64,000 nt of DNA from Nostoc sp. FACHB-280 (GTDB lineage: Bacteria; Cyanobacteriota; Cyanobacteriia; Cyanobacteriales; Nostocaceae), in contig NZ_JACJSD010000018.1 of NCBI RefSeq assembly GCF_014697615.1, forward strand, positions 1 through 64,000, given 5' to 3'. The position numbers and the translations under genes are program-made. Shown piece after piece: positions 44,693 through 53,710 of the stretch. The notes below the pieces were generated by a model. That model had not been told where the DNA came from, did not search any database, and was given only the letters and a program-made list of their open reading frames with translations. The first letter of the stretch is position 1. Each line of letters opens with the position of its first letter.

Positions 44693-46117
44693 TTAACTAG
44701 CAGATTCTGGGTTAGATGAATTAATGGCTTGGCTACTATCTTGATGTAGTGGTCGCCAGTAACTTGCAATGATAGCCACCATCAACCACCAAAGTGTATT
44801 TACTTCCGGCCGGAACCAAATTGTATCTACAGTACCGTGGGCTAACATTCCCAGTAAAGTTGCACAAGCACCAATTAGCCAAAAACCTTGAACATTTCCT
44901 AATTCGCGCAATCTCCGCAGTTGCATAAATGCTGAGTTGAAGGTGACTACTATCAACCACAGGAAACAAGCCAAACCCACAAAGCCAGTTTCCACAGCAA
45001 CCTCTAGCAGAATTGAGTAGGCACTTAACGCACTATAGCGAGGATGTTGATATAGTGGGTAAACTTTATTAAAAGCGTTGTGACCGGGGCCAATACCAAT
45101 AATCGGACGATCGCGGATCATTTCAAAAACAGCATCCCAAACATTGCGGCGATAATTGTTACTACTATCTTGGCGATCGGCAAAAATACTAAAAACTCGC
45201 AAACGTACAGGCTCAACAAAAATAACTGCCAGTACTAATAATCCCAGCAAACCGCCCAGAATTATCGGCAGTGACCAAGTACGCCAAAAAGGAGGTAGCT
45301 GTAAACTCTGCCAATAAACTAATAATGCGATCGCTGTTAAAATTGCGACTACCAGGCCAATCCAGCCACCACGGCTAAAAGTCAAAATCAAGCAAGCCGT
45401 ATTTACACCTACCATTGTCAACGCTAAAGCTTTTTTGACCCAACCTTGCCAAACAAAAATTGCCACTAAACTCAAAACCACAGCTGGCATTAAATACCCA
45501 GCCAACAAATTAGGATTACCCAAATAACTATAAACCCTAGTTGTTTTCGACAAAGGTGATTCCGGGTCTACCCATGTAGCTAATTGGGCAGCACCAAAAA
45601 ACCATTGCCGTAATCCATATACACTAACAATTAGCGATATATGTAGATATAACGTAATAATCCAAGACCGCAGTCGCGGCGACCTCAGTACCCTAGCACA
45701 AAGAGCAAACAGCAACAAATATAGTGTTAAAGTTACCAAGTCATTCAAAGCAGCCTTTTTCACTGGTGATAATGCTGTAGCTACCACAGCAATTCCCCAA
45801 TAAAGCAATACCAACAAGTGAATAGGCGTGACTAACGGTGCATGGGCTGGTACTGGTTCATCAGATAAAGTCAACAACAGCCAAAAACCTACACATGCTA
45901 TCAGCAGTAACCCGATTAATGTACTCGACACAAAAGGCGCAAGAGCATAAATTAAGCTGATTAAGGCAGCTGCAATTATGTCTCCCCACTGAAGCAAAAT
46001 GCTACTTTGCCGCCACGAATTCAGCAAACCAATCGAACAACGACGTAAATAGCTCGTTGCTAGATATTCTTTGAGCGGTAAATCAGATAAAGTCAATCGT
46101 TGCCAAACTAAATTCAT
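44693..46117 (-). CDS. ictB: IctB-like membrane protein (O-antigen ligase family)
   Basis: A 474-residue integral membrane protein with about ten to twelve hydrophobic helices. It starts at ATG 46117 (MNLVWQRLTLSDLPL); a GTG at 46165 would add 16. The Wzy/WaaL-type conserved loop, with TFSRGGWIGL and the GIGPGHNAFNKVYP block, matches the IctB subgroup of the O-antigen ligase superfamily. IctB was named for inorganic-carbon accumulation but its transport role is disputed; a polysaccharide ligase role is equally possible. Downstream of the histidine-kinase-like gene. Confidence 0.88.
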   Translation of the reverse strand: MNLVWQRLTLSDLPLKEYLATSYLRRCSIGLLNSWRQSSILLQWGDIIAAALISLIYALAPFVSSTLIGLLLIACVGFWLLLTLSDEPVPAHAPLVTPIHLLVLLYWGIAVVATALSPVKKAALNDLVTLTLYLLLFALCARVLRSPRLRSWIITLYLHISLIVSVYGLRQWFFGAAQLATWVDPESPLSKTTRVYSYLGNPNLLAGYLMPAVVLSLVAIFVWQGWVKKALALTMVGVNTACLILTFSRGGWIGLVVAILTAIALLVYWQSLQLPPFWRTWSLPIILGGLLGLLVLAVIFVEPVRLRVFSIFADRQDSSNNYRRNVWDAVFEMIRDRPIIGIGPGHNAFNKVYPLYQHPRYSALSAYSILLEVAVETGFVGLACFLWLIVVTFNSAFMQLRRLRELGNVQGFWLIGACATLLGMLAHGTVDTIWFRPEVNTLWWLMVAIIASYWRPLHQDSSQAINSSNPESAS

Positions 46118-46509
46118 AAAACACGCTGCATTTAATGAGCAGAACTGCACAGGCAGAACTTGCACTCAATCATAATGCGGGTGATTATAAACAGTTAACA
46201 ACAGCGATCGCAAGGTAATATTACATCCGGGCGAAAATAAGATATCACATCTAAAAATTGGTCAAAAATCGAAATTTAAGATTGTAGTCTTTTTCTTTAG
46301 GATACTCCCAAAAATAAATTATCCCATTTGTTTATTACACAAGGTTTCTATCTACCTTGTTATCCTGATATTCCTTGTCCTCGAAGACGGAATATTTTTT
46401 CTAAATTTCCGCCGCTTCTGTCTGTTGATACTAGTCGTGATTGATCAAATGATGCTGATTGATGGGAACAAATTAGTAGTTGGGTAGATTCTAAACAAGT
46501 AGCTGGTGA
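46118..46509. other. 392-bp region between ictB and the kinase-like gene
   Basis: AT-rich, with one HIP1-type octamer near 46205. No gene or strong signal recognised. Confidence 0.45.
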
Positions 46510-48069
46510 TTAGATTTCGTTAACAGGTTCGCTCGTATTAGCAGTTTGTAGTGGCAAAGAAAGTACATAACGGTGTCCTGATTCTGCTGAACCTTGGATC
46601 GAAATTTGCCCCCCATGCAACTCAGCCAGCTGACAACTGAGCAATAAACCTAAGCTTTCACGAGATAAACCATTATTGGTCTTCACTAATTCCATATCAG
46701 AATTAGCGGTCAATAAATCTGAGTAAGAATCATTTAAGTTTGGTGATTGTTCTAGTGCTATTGTCAAACCTCCTAATTCATCTGGGTTAGCGGAATAAGA
46801 ACTGTATGATACTGCTTCATTGGTCAATTCCAATAAAGATAAGGGATGAAGGCGAAAATAAGGATCAACTTCAGTAATTCCATCTCCTAACCAAGGATGT
46901 GAAACCCAAACGGTAATATTGAGGGTATTTTCCTTGTAAGAAACATGAATCCGCACAATACTACCTGTAGCAGACAACTGAATAACGCTGAACACCATGT
47001 GATAAAGTATTTGCCGCACTTTGTCTTTATCTAAAGGCCAAATACGACCACGCCCTGGTTCTATTGACAGGCGAATATCTTGCTCCCGCCGATTAGCTGG
47101 CTCTTCTAAGCTATTTATAGCTTGTTGGCATAACATTTCGATGTCTACTGGAGCCAGGTTGAGACTCAGGGAATTGTCATCTACAGTACCCAATTCAGTG
47201 ATCTCATTCACTAACGAAAGTAAGTAACGACCACTGTGTTGGATAATTTCCAAATACTCTCGTTGCTTAGTTGTCAAAGGCCCATAAATTTCTCTACCTA
47301 AGACACTAGCCATACCCAGTACAGAAGTTAAAGGAGTACGTAACTCTTGGGTAAGTTGCCCTAATAACTCTAGTTTTAGCTGTTTAGTAGAATGTGATTC
47401 TTTTTCTAAACTGGCTGATGTGAGCTTAATGCCATTGCTAGACTCATCATTGATAAACAAGGTAGACGAATTCTTTTGGTTGCTCTTTTCTGGTCTACTT
47501 TGCAGGAGTCGGTTGCGCTCAAATTCACTCATGCTCCAACGAGCAATGATTTGCAGAAATTCAATATCTCGATTTTTAAATTCACGCGGTACCAAATCCA
47601 TCACGGCTAAGGCACCCAAACAATGACCCGAAGAATCAATTAATGGCACTCCCAAATAGGCGCGAATGCCATATTCTTGTACTAATTTACTAGTAACAAT
47701 AGTATTACTACTATATTTATGCGTGTCATTAATGACTAGTTCTCTGCAAGTTTCTACGACTTGGGTACAGAAAGATTCTCGGCGCAATAACTGACGGTTT
47801 TGCGCCAAATGATTCATTAATCCCAGTCTGGATAAACCTACTGCTGACTTAAACCAGTGACGTTCCTGATCTACAAATCCCAATATGGAAATTGGTGCTT
47901 CCAAAAAATGGGCAGCCGTTTGAGTAGCTTCCTCAAAAACTGGTATTGTTTCGGGTTGTCGCAAACCTAGTTCTAACAGCACTGTGAGGCGCTGTTGTTC
48001 TCTTGTTTCCTGAGAAGCCCAACCATCTTTAAGAGCAAATAAGTTATTTTCAGGCTCTACCATTGCCAC
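46510..48069 (-). CDS. GAF-domain histidine-kinase-like protein lacking the phospho-acceptor His
   Basis: A 519-residue protein. Residues about 25-185 form a GAF domain. The H-box is recognisable by GQLTQELRTPLTSVLG, but the normal His (SHELRTP) is Gln (Q241). The N-box lacks the conserved Asn (QILYHMVFSVIQLS), and no clear G1 box DxGxG remains. The C-terminal end keeps a weak ATPase-like SLGLLLSCQLAELHGG segment. It should not autophosphorylate and may act as a ligand sensor or scaffold. Soluble; no membrane helix. Same strand as and upstream of ictB. Confidence 0.88.
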   Translation of the reverse strand: MAMVEPENNLFALKDGWASQETREQQRLTVLLELGLRQPETIPVFEEATQTAAHFLEAPISILGFVDQERHWFKSAVGLSRLGLMNHLAQNRQLLRRESFCTQVVETCRELVINDTHKYSSNTIVTSKLVQEYGIRAYLGVPLIDSSGHCLGALAVMDLVPREFKNRDIEFLQIIARWSMSEFERNRLLQSRPEKSNQKNSSTLFINDESSNGIKLTSASLEKESHSTKQLKLELLGQLTQELRTPLTSVLGMASVLGREIYGPLTTKQREYLEIIQHSGRYLLSLVNEITELGTVDDNSLSLNLAPVDIEMLCQQAINSLEEPANRREQDIRLSIEPGRGRIWPLDKDKVRQILYHMVFSVIQLSATGSIVRIHVSYKENTLNITVWVSHPWLGDGITEVDPYFRLHPLSLLELTNEAVSYSSYSANPDELGGLTIALEQSPNLNDSYSDLLTANSDMELVKTNNGLSRESLGLLLSCQLAELHGGQISIQGSAESGHRYVLSLPLQTANTSEPVNEI

Positions 48070-48745
48070 CGCTACCTTGATAATTCGTCGATATTGTAAT
48101 ATATATAACCACTGTTGCCGGGTTATGATTTCCTATTGTTAAGCATTCCCCAATTTTGCCCTCGACAAACAATAATCGCATAGAAATTTTATACAACTGT
48201 GGAAAATACTGAGATAAAGCAGGATGGCAAGATTACTCAAGGTTTTGATGTCAGACGACGTTAGTTTTCAAATTGATATGGGTAACATAATTCTAAGACT
48301 GGTATAAAAGTAGTTTCTCTATAGTAGTTTTATACATAGGGTAAAAATGAGTATTTCTGAATTACTTACGCAAATATTGTTTACATCCAAAGTAAATTTT
48401 AAGTATAAATACGGTTAAAAAACAATTGAATTTCAGGGGATATTTTGATTTTTAAGCTAAAAAAATATAGATTTTTCTAGTATTTAACAAATGATAAAAA
48501 TCATTTTCACAGCAGGATAAATTTGACAGCAACACAAATTAGCCCCAGGCTTTTATGTTGCTTATTCATGGATTTCATGGCAAAGAAATGGTATTTATCT
48601 GAGCCAGAATTATCTTCAAGAGTAAATTTTATCAAAGGTTTACTTGTGTTTTACAAATCTGATGTGTTTAAAGTTTATGGTTAAGCAATCAGGTTAAACA
48701 GATTTTATAGCAAGTTTTACACCTAAAGTTTGAGGCGCAAAATCA
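48070..48745. other. 676-bp intergenic region upstream of the polysaccharide cluster
   Basis: AT-rich divergent region between the kinase-like gene and the aminotransferase. No gene over 20 codons is convincing. It presumably holds promoters for both sides, none confidently placed. Confidence 0.5.
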
Positions 48746-49915
48746 ATGAATCAAATGGCTGTTAGAGTACCTTTTGTTGACTTAAATTTACAACATCAAC
48801 CAATTCAAAATCAATTAGAAAAAGCAATTAATGATGTATTAAATCGAGGAGATTTTGTTTTAGGTAAGGCCGTTGCGGATTTTGAAATAGCTTTTGCGGC
48901 AGCATCTGATTCACAATATGGTGTGGGTGTAGCTTCTGGGACAGATGCGATCACTCTCGGTTTACAAGCTTGTAATATTGGTGTGGGTGATGAAGTAATT
49001 TTGCCAGCCAACACTTTTGTTGCCACATTAATTGGAGTGTTACGAGTTGGTGCAAAACCGATTTTAGTTGATTGTGACCCCGATACAGCCTTAATTGATT
49101 TAGCCGCAGCAGCGAAAGTAGTTACTGCCCAAACCAAAGCGATTATTCCTGTACATTTGTATGGGCAGATGGTATCACCAAAACAATTATTAGATTTTGC
49201 AGCTACATACAAACTATTAATTTTTGAAGATGCAGCCCAAGCGCACTTAGCTGAACGTGAAGGTTATCGGGCTGGTTCTGTGGGGACAGCCGCAGCTTTT
49301 AGCTTTTATCCCAGCAAGAATTTAGGGGCTTTTGGTGATGGTGGAATGTTAATTACCAAAGATCCAGAAATTGCCCAAAAAATGGTGCGCTTACGCAATT
49401 ACGGTGCAGCCCAAAAATATGTACATGTAGAACCGGGGACAAATAGCCGCTTGGATACTTTGCAAGCAGCAGTGTTGCAGGCAAAATTGCCTTATTTACA
49501 ACAGTGGAATAGCGATCGCAACGCCATCGCCCAACAGTACGATACTCAATTAGCCCCCTTAGCCTCTGCTGGCATTATCGCCATCCAAAATCACAGCGGT
49601 GCAGGACACGTCTATCACCTCTACGTCATTAAAATTGATGATTCGACTTCACCAGAACGCCGCCAGCAAATTCAAGACAAACTCTCAGCCGTCGGCATTC
49701 AAACAGGTATTCACTACCCAATTCCTTGCCATTTGCAACCAGCATTCACCTACCTGGGCTATCAATCAGGAGATTTCCCCCACTCGGAAAAACTAGCCAA
49801 ACAGATATTATCTCTACCCATGTATCCTGGTTTAAGCAGTAGCCAAATTCAAGAAGTCGTAGCAGAAATTACATCAATCATGAGTGGCGAACAGCAACAG
49901 TTGTTATCTGTTTAA
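48746..49915 (+). CDS. DegT/DnrJ/EryC1 family nucleotide-sugar aminotransferase
   Basis: A 389-residue PLP-dependent enzyme of the sugar aminotransferase family. The PLP lysine lies in FYPSKNLGAFGDGG, and other blocks are VASGTDAITLGL, PANTFVATLIG, IFEDAAQAHLAE and the C-terminal GIHYPIPCHLQPAF. Such enzymes aminate UDP- or dTDP-ketosugars for polysaccharides. It begins the cluster with exosortase and export genes, so a role in exopolysaccharide sugar synthesis is inferred. M4 (MAVRVPF) is an alternative start. Confidence 0.92.
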   Translation: MNQMAVRVPFVDLNLQHQPIQNQLEKAINDVLNRGDFVLGKAVADFEIAFAAASDSQYGVGVASGTDAITLGLQACNIGVGDEVILPANTFVATLIGVLRVGAKPILVDCDPDTALIDLAAAAKVVTAQTKAIIPVHLYGQMVSPKQLLDFAATYKLLIFEDAAQAHLAEREGYRAGSVGTAAAFSFYPSKNLGAFGDGGMLITKDPEIAQKMVRLRNYGAAQKYVHVEPGTNSRLDTLQAAVLQAKLPYLQQWNSDRNAIAQQYDTQLAPLASAGIIAIQNHSGAGHVYHLYVIKIDDSTSPERRQQIQDKLSAVGIQTGIHYPIPCHLQPAFTYLGYQSGDFPHSEKLAKQILSLPMYPGLSSSQIQEVVAEITSIMSGEQQQLLSV

Positions 49916-49932
49916 CAATCAGGAATTCAGGA

Positions 49933-49953
49933 GTCACTGCCGGAGGCAGTGAC
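49933..49953 (+). terminator. hairpin after the aminotransferase gene
   Basis: GTCACTGCC (49933-49941), loop GGA, GGCAGTGAC (49945-49953): a perfect 9-bp stem 17 bp after the stop. No T-run follows (CACATTT), so it may be a processing site or weak terminator. Confidence 0.4.
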
Positions 49954-50011
49954 CACATTTCGGCAAGCTCAATGACCACCTGCACGGCTTCCAAAGTATT
50001 GCTTTTAGGTT

Positions 50012-50063
50012 AGTCCGCGCAGGCGGACTTCGGTTGTGTAGCCGCAGACTTTAGTCTGTGGGC
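50012..50063. repeat. dispersed repeat (copy 2): AGTCCGC hairpin plus GTGTAGCCGC block
   Basis: AGTCCGC-GCAG-GCGGACT (50012-50029) followed by GTGTAGCCGCAGACTTTAGT. Same family as 30435-30513. It lies between the aminotransferase and the exosortase genes. Confidence 0.65.
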
Positions 50064-50148
50064 ATAATGAGATTCATTCCAGAGACTAAATTTATCATCT
50101 GATGGTCTTTTGACTCCTGAGTTCTGAATTCTTCAATACTTTAAAATC

Positions 50149-51048
50149 ATGGCACTTCCGCAACACATTCAAATTAAAAGCACCCAACAAATACTGAGCA
50201 TCGCCATTTTAGGTGTTTTGGCATTGCTGTACACACCATTGTTGCTTCATTGGCTAGATGGTTGGCTACACAAAACTATCAGCATCGAACATGAATATTT
50301 TAGTCATGGAATAATCGGTCTACCGTTTGCTGCTTATTTGAGTTGGTTAAACCGCAAACAATGGCAACGCCTACCAGATAGCACTCATCCAGTGGGTGCT
50401 TTTTTACTATTAATCGGCGGCGTATTTTATTTGAGCGGAATTGCCGATTGGGTTAACCTGTCTTTACCAATTATTCTGACAGGATTGTGCTTATGGTTTA
50501 AAGGTGTGGACGGTGTGCGCTTACAAGGCTTTCCGTTGGTATTGATATTTTTGGCAACCCCCACTTTTGTACCTTATTTATTAGTTCCCTACACCTTACC
50601 TCTACAAAGCTTTATCGCTGGCACAGCCGGATTCATACTCAATCAAATTGGGATGCAAGTCACCGTTGATGAAATCAATATTTACGTTGGTGGACGCATT
50701 GTAGAAGTAGCACCCTATTGTGCAGGACTAAAAATGTTGTTTACGACTCTCTACGTCAGCTTAATGCTGCTGTATTGGACTGGTGCTTTGGTTTCCCGAC
50801 GCATTAGTATTTGGTTTATGTGTATTGCTGTAGCCATTAGCGTTACCGCCAATATTATTCGGAACACTTTCCTTAGTTACTTTCACGGCACAGGCAACGA
50901 AGCCGCATTTAAATGGTTACACGATAGTTGGGGCGGTGATCTGTATTCTGCTTGTATGCTTTTATTATTGGTACCATTACTGAATTGGATGAACAACAAC
51001 TTTTTAGCAGATCCAGAAATTGTAGAACCTATAGAAGAGCAGAACTAA
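50149..51048 (+). CDS. cyanoexosortase (exosortase/archaeosortase family)
   Basis: An eight-helix membrane transpeptidase of 299 residues. Catalytic residues are visible: C191 in APYCAGLKM, R238 in ANIIRNTFL and H258 in WLHDSWGG. Exosortases cleave PEP-CTERM-type signals and attach or process envelope proteins; the cyanobacterial subtype appears with exopolysaccharide genes, as here. The helix-loop CAGLKMLFTTL is typical of cyanoexosortase B. No PEP-CTERM protein was seen in this window. Companion gene 51298-52035 follows. Confidence 0.93.
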   Translation: MALPQHIQIKSTQQILSIAILGVLALLYTPLLLHWLDGWLHKTISIEHEYFSHGIIGLPFAAYLSWLNRKQWQRLPDSTHPVGAFLLLIGGVFYLSGIADWVNLSLPIILTGLCLWFKGVDGVRLQGFPLVLIFLATPTFVPYLLVPYTLPLQSFIAGTAGFILNQIGMQVTVDEINIYVGGRIVEVAPYCAGLKMLFTTLYVSLMLLYWTGALVSRRISIWFMCIAVAISVTANIIRNTFLSYFHGTGNEAAFKWLHDSWGGDLYSACMLLLLVPLLNWMNNNFLADPEIVEPIEEQN

Positions 51049-51058
51049 TAAAAAAGTT

Positions 51059-51160
51059 ATGTTTGGTAAAAAACAGCCAAAACAACCAAGCCAATCTCAA
51101 AGTAGCAGTGGTGTAAATTTAACTGGAAGTGCAATTTAACAAGGGCAAGCTGGACTTTAA
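51059..51160 (+). pseudogene. possible remnant of a small Gln/Gly-rich protein gene
   Basis: A frame begins ATGTTTGGTAAAAAACAG (MFGKKQPKQPSQSQ) and stops at 51139; after the stop the same frame reads QGQAGL before a second stop. The first part resembles N-termini that normally continue with a QQGQAGRD-type segment. A point change making an early TAA is the simplest reading. Weak evidence, short sequence. Confidence 0.3.
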
Positions 51161-51297
51161 ACACTGACTGTGTAAGCTTTACCAGCAATTTTAGTCTACT
51201 CTCCGCCAAGACCCAATTATTAGAGACTGCTACTTTTACTGAACTCAGAGTACCAATTATTCAGTAAAATCTTGCGTAAATCTTGCAAATTTTACTG

Positions 51298-52035
51298 ATG
51301 ATTTCCTTTTCTAAGGTTCTCAAAGAAAAACAGGTGACTTATATAATACCTCTGGTATTATTGCTGCTGCTCTTGGCAATGGGCGCAGTTCCCAGCTACT
51401 TAAAAGGACGCTGGGAATGGAAACAGCCACCACCTGTCACCACCCTCAAGGAATTAAGAAAAATACGCAAAACCGGATTAACCATTCCTGGATGGGACAC
51501 GGTGCAACGAACCGAACAACAAGTTGGCGAACATAAATGGTCGTTGCAAGTTATCAAACAATCAAATTCACCCACTCAGGTGATTTTGCTATTACTGCCA
51601 CAAAATGGCCCGAAGGATCAACCGGAAGTTGAATGGACGGAGATTAACGGCTGGGGTAGGTTGCGCTGGGGAAAATGGGATATAGCCCAAGAACGTTCTC
51701 TAGAATTTTCAGTTAAACAGTCCCAAACCTCCAACCCTAATTCTGATATGTCGGTGAAAGCGAGATTTTTCCGCGTTTCCACCCAACAAGATACCTTTGC
51801 TGTTTTACAGTGGTATGCTTTCCCCAATGGTGGCAACCCGTCGCCTTTGCGCTGGTTTGTTAAAGATCAACTAGCACAGTTGCAAAAACGCCGGAATCCT
51901 TGGGTAGCAGTAAGTATGATGATACCGATTGAGCCTTTGGGTGACGTGGAAAGTACTAAGCCTTTAGCTCAGTCTTTGGGTGAAACGGTGCAAATTACAT
52001 TAATGGCAAATGCTTTATCGCCAGTTGAGAAGTAA
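51298..52035 (+). CDS. cyanoexosortase system-associated protein
   Basis: A 245-residue protein from ATG 51298. One N-terminal membrane helix (about 15-32, YIIPLVLLLLLLAMGAV) and a soluble periplasmic-type domain with the pattern LTIPGWDTVQRTEQQVGEHK and a later LQWYAFPNG. It corresponds to the cyanoexosortase-associated (EpsI-like) component found directly after the exosortase. Its molecular role in the family is unknown. Spacing from the exosortase is 250 bp, with the remnant in between. Confidence 0.82.
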   Translation: MISFSKVLKEKQVTYIIPLVLLLLLLAMGAVPSYLKGRWEWKQPPPVTTLKELRKIRKTGLTIPGWDTVQRTEQQVGEHKWSLQVIKQSNSPTQVILLLLPQNGPKDQPEVEWTEINGWGRLRWGKWDIAQERSLEFSVKQSQTSNPNSDMSVKARFFRVSTQQDTFAVLQWYAFPNGGNPSPLRWFVKDQLAQLQKRRNPWVAVSMMIPIEPLGDVESTKPLAQSLGETVQITLMANALSPVEK

Positions 52036-52234
52036 TTTGGGCTGCAAATCTGTGGATTTAACTAATAATGTGGAAAAACTGCTATCTTGAATCAATCAAT
52101 TTCGTAGAGTAGCAAGTTAAAAATTTACCTCTTTTCTATAATCAATTCTGCAACTCAAAACAAATATACAAGTTAATTTCAATCTAAAATAACGACTCGG
52201 TAGAATTAATTCTCAATACAGTTTGACTGCACCG

Positions 52235-53644
52235 ATGTTTATAGTTTCCCATCCTTATGTACGTGCATTTAGCACTTTATGTTTTGTGAGTTTTCAGGCA
52301 GGTGTTTGGCTGACAAATTCTGTTCAACCTGTTGTAGCTCAATCTTTACCATCTCCTGCAACCTCTCCAGGGCAATTTCCGGTGCTACCACCTGCAAATC
52401 CAACCCAGGAAGAATCACCACTACAGCCTCCTACACCACCACCAAATGCTGATGGTACATTTCCCAATGAAAGCGGCCCAGCGTCTTCTCAACTCAATCG
52501 TTACCTTTTAGGGCCGGGAGATGTGATTAGTGTGACGTTTCAACGTCCTCCTGGTGCTTATCGCTTGGGGCCGGGAGATTCTATTAGTGTGATAGTTCAA
52601 CGCTTCCCAGATTTAAGTTTCCAAGCTTCGATTAATCCAGAAGGTAATATTGCCGCCCCCTTGCTTGGCACAGTACCACTACAAAGTTTAACTTTACAAG
52701 AAGCCCAAGAAAAAATTCGCTTGTTATTCAATCGTTATGTGATTAATCCTGTAGTTGTGTTGTCTTTGACTGGTCTGCGTCAGGATTTGAGTTTTCAAGC
52801 CCAAATTAGTCCTGAAGGCAATATTGTTGTGCCACAGGTGGGAATATTATCTATACAAGGTTTGAGTTTGGCAGAAGCTCAAGAAAAAATTCGTTTAAGT
52901 TTAAGTCGGGTCATGGTTGATCCGATGATTTCTGTATCTCTATTTTCCACAAGACCTGTACAAATTACGATTAGCGGTGAGGTTTTTCGTCCAGGAATTT
53001 ATTCTGTCAGTTCTTCAACTCCCAGGGTTGCTGATGCTTTACTCATAGCTGGTGGTTCTACAATGAGTGCTGATCTGCGCCAAGTGCAAGTACGGCGGAC
53101 ATTAATGGATGGTTCTGTAATTTCGCAAAATATTGATTTGTATGCTGCTTTGCAAAATGGTGCTTCGGTGCCGAATTTGCGTTTGCAAGATGGTGATGCA
53201 GTAATTATTCCCCGTCGGGAGGTGGGTAATGATGATGGTTATGACCGCAATTTAATTGCTCGTTCATCTTTGGCTGTACCACAAATCCGCGTCCGGCTGT
53301 TAAATTACGCCTCTGGGGGACTGGTGACACAAACCCTACCAAATGGTAGTACTTTTGTAGATGCTTTGGGGGGGATTAATTTAGATACAGCGAATCTCCG
53401 AGATATTGCTTTAATTCGATTCGACCCAGAACGGGGTCGTGCAATTACGCAAAGACTTGATGCTAAAAAAGCACTTTCTGGTGATATATCTCAAAATGTC
53501 CCCTTACAAGATAATGATGTTATTGTTGTTGGTCGCAACTTAATTACGAGAATCACCAATATCTTTAGTACAATTACTCGGCCGTTCTTTGATGTTCAAA
53601 GTTTTATCCGCTTCTTCCAATTTTTTGGCGGTGGCTCAAATTAA
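52235..53644 (+). CDS. polysaccharide export outer-membrane protein (Wza-like) with SLBB domain
   Basis: A 469-residue exported protein from ATG 52235 (a TTG at 52223 is earlier). Signal peptide about 1-36 (cut near VVAQS), then a Pro-rich linker. The Poly_export core occurs in tandem: RYLLGPGDVISVTFQRPP, then YRLGPGDSISVIVQRFPD and LSFQASINPEGNIAAPLLG; a later LSFQAQISPEGNIVVPQVG is a further unit, with SLTLQEAQEKIRL and GLSLAEAQEKIRL repeating. An SLBB domain follows (ITISGEVFRPGIYSV). It likely forms the outer-membrane channel for exopolysaccharide. Partners the Wzc-like gene 66 bp on. Confidence 0.92.
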   Translation: MFIVSHPYVRAFSTLCFVSFQAGVWLTNSVQPVVAQSLPSPATSPGQFPVLPPANPTQEESPLQPPTPPPNADGTFPNESGPASSQLNRYLLGPGDVISVTFQRPPGAYRLGPGDSISVIVQRFPDLSFQASINPEGNIAAPLLGTVPLQSLTLQEAQEKIRLLFNRYVINPVVVLSLTGLRQDLSFQAQISPEGNIVVPQVGILSIQGLSLAEAQEKIRLSLSRVMVDPMISVSLFSTRPVQITISGEVFRPGIYSVSSSTPRVADALLIAGGSTMSADLRQVQVRRTLMDGSVISQNIDLYAALQNGASVPNLRLQDGDAVIIPRREVGNDDGYDRNLIARSSLAVPQIRVRLLNYASGGLVTQTLPNGSTFVDALGGINLDTANLRDIALIRFDPERGRAITQRLDAKKALSGDISQNVPLQDNDVIVVGRNLITRITNIFSTITRPFFDVQSFIRFFQFFGGGSN

Positions 53645-53710
53645 AACATCTCTGGCTTGTTAAATGATTCTTGACCACCATTCTCTCGCTTATTTCTATA
53701 TGTCTGTGCT

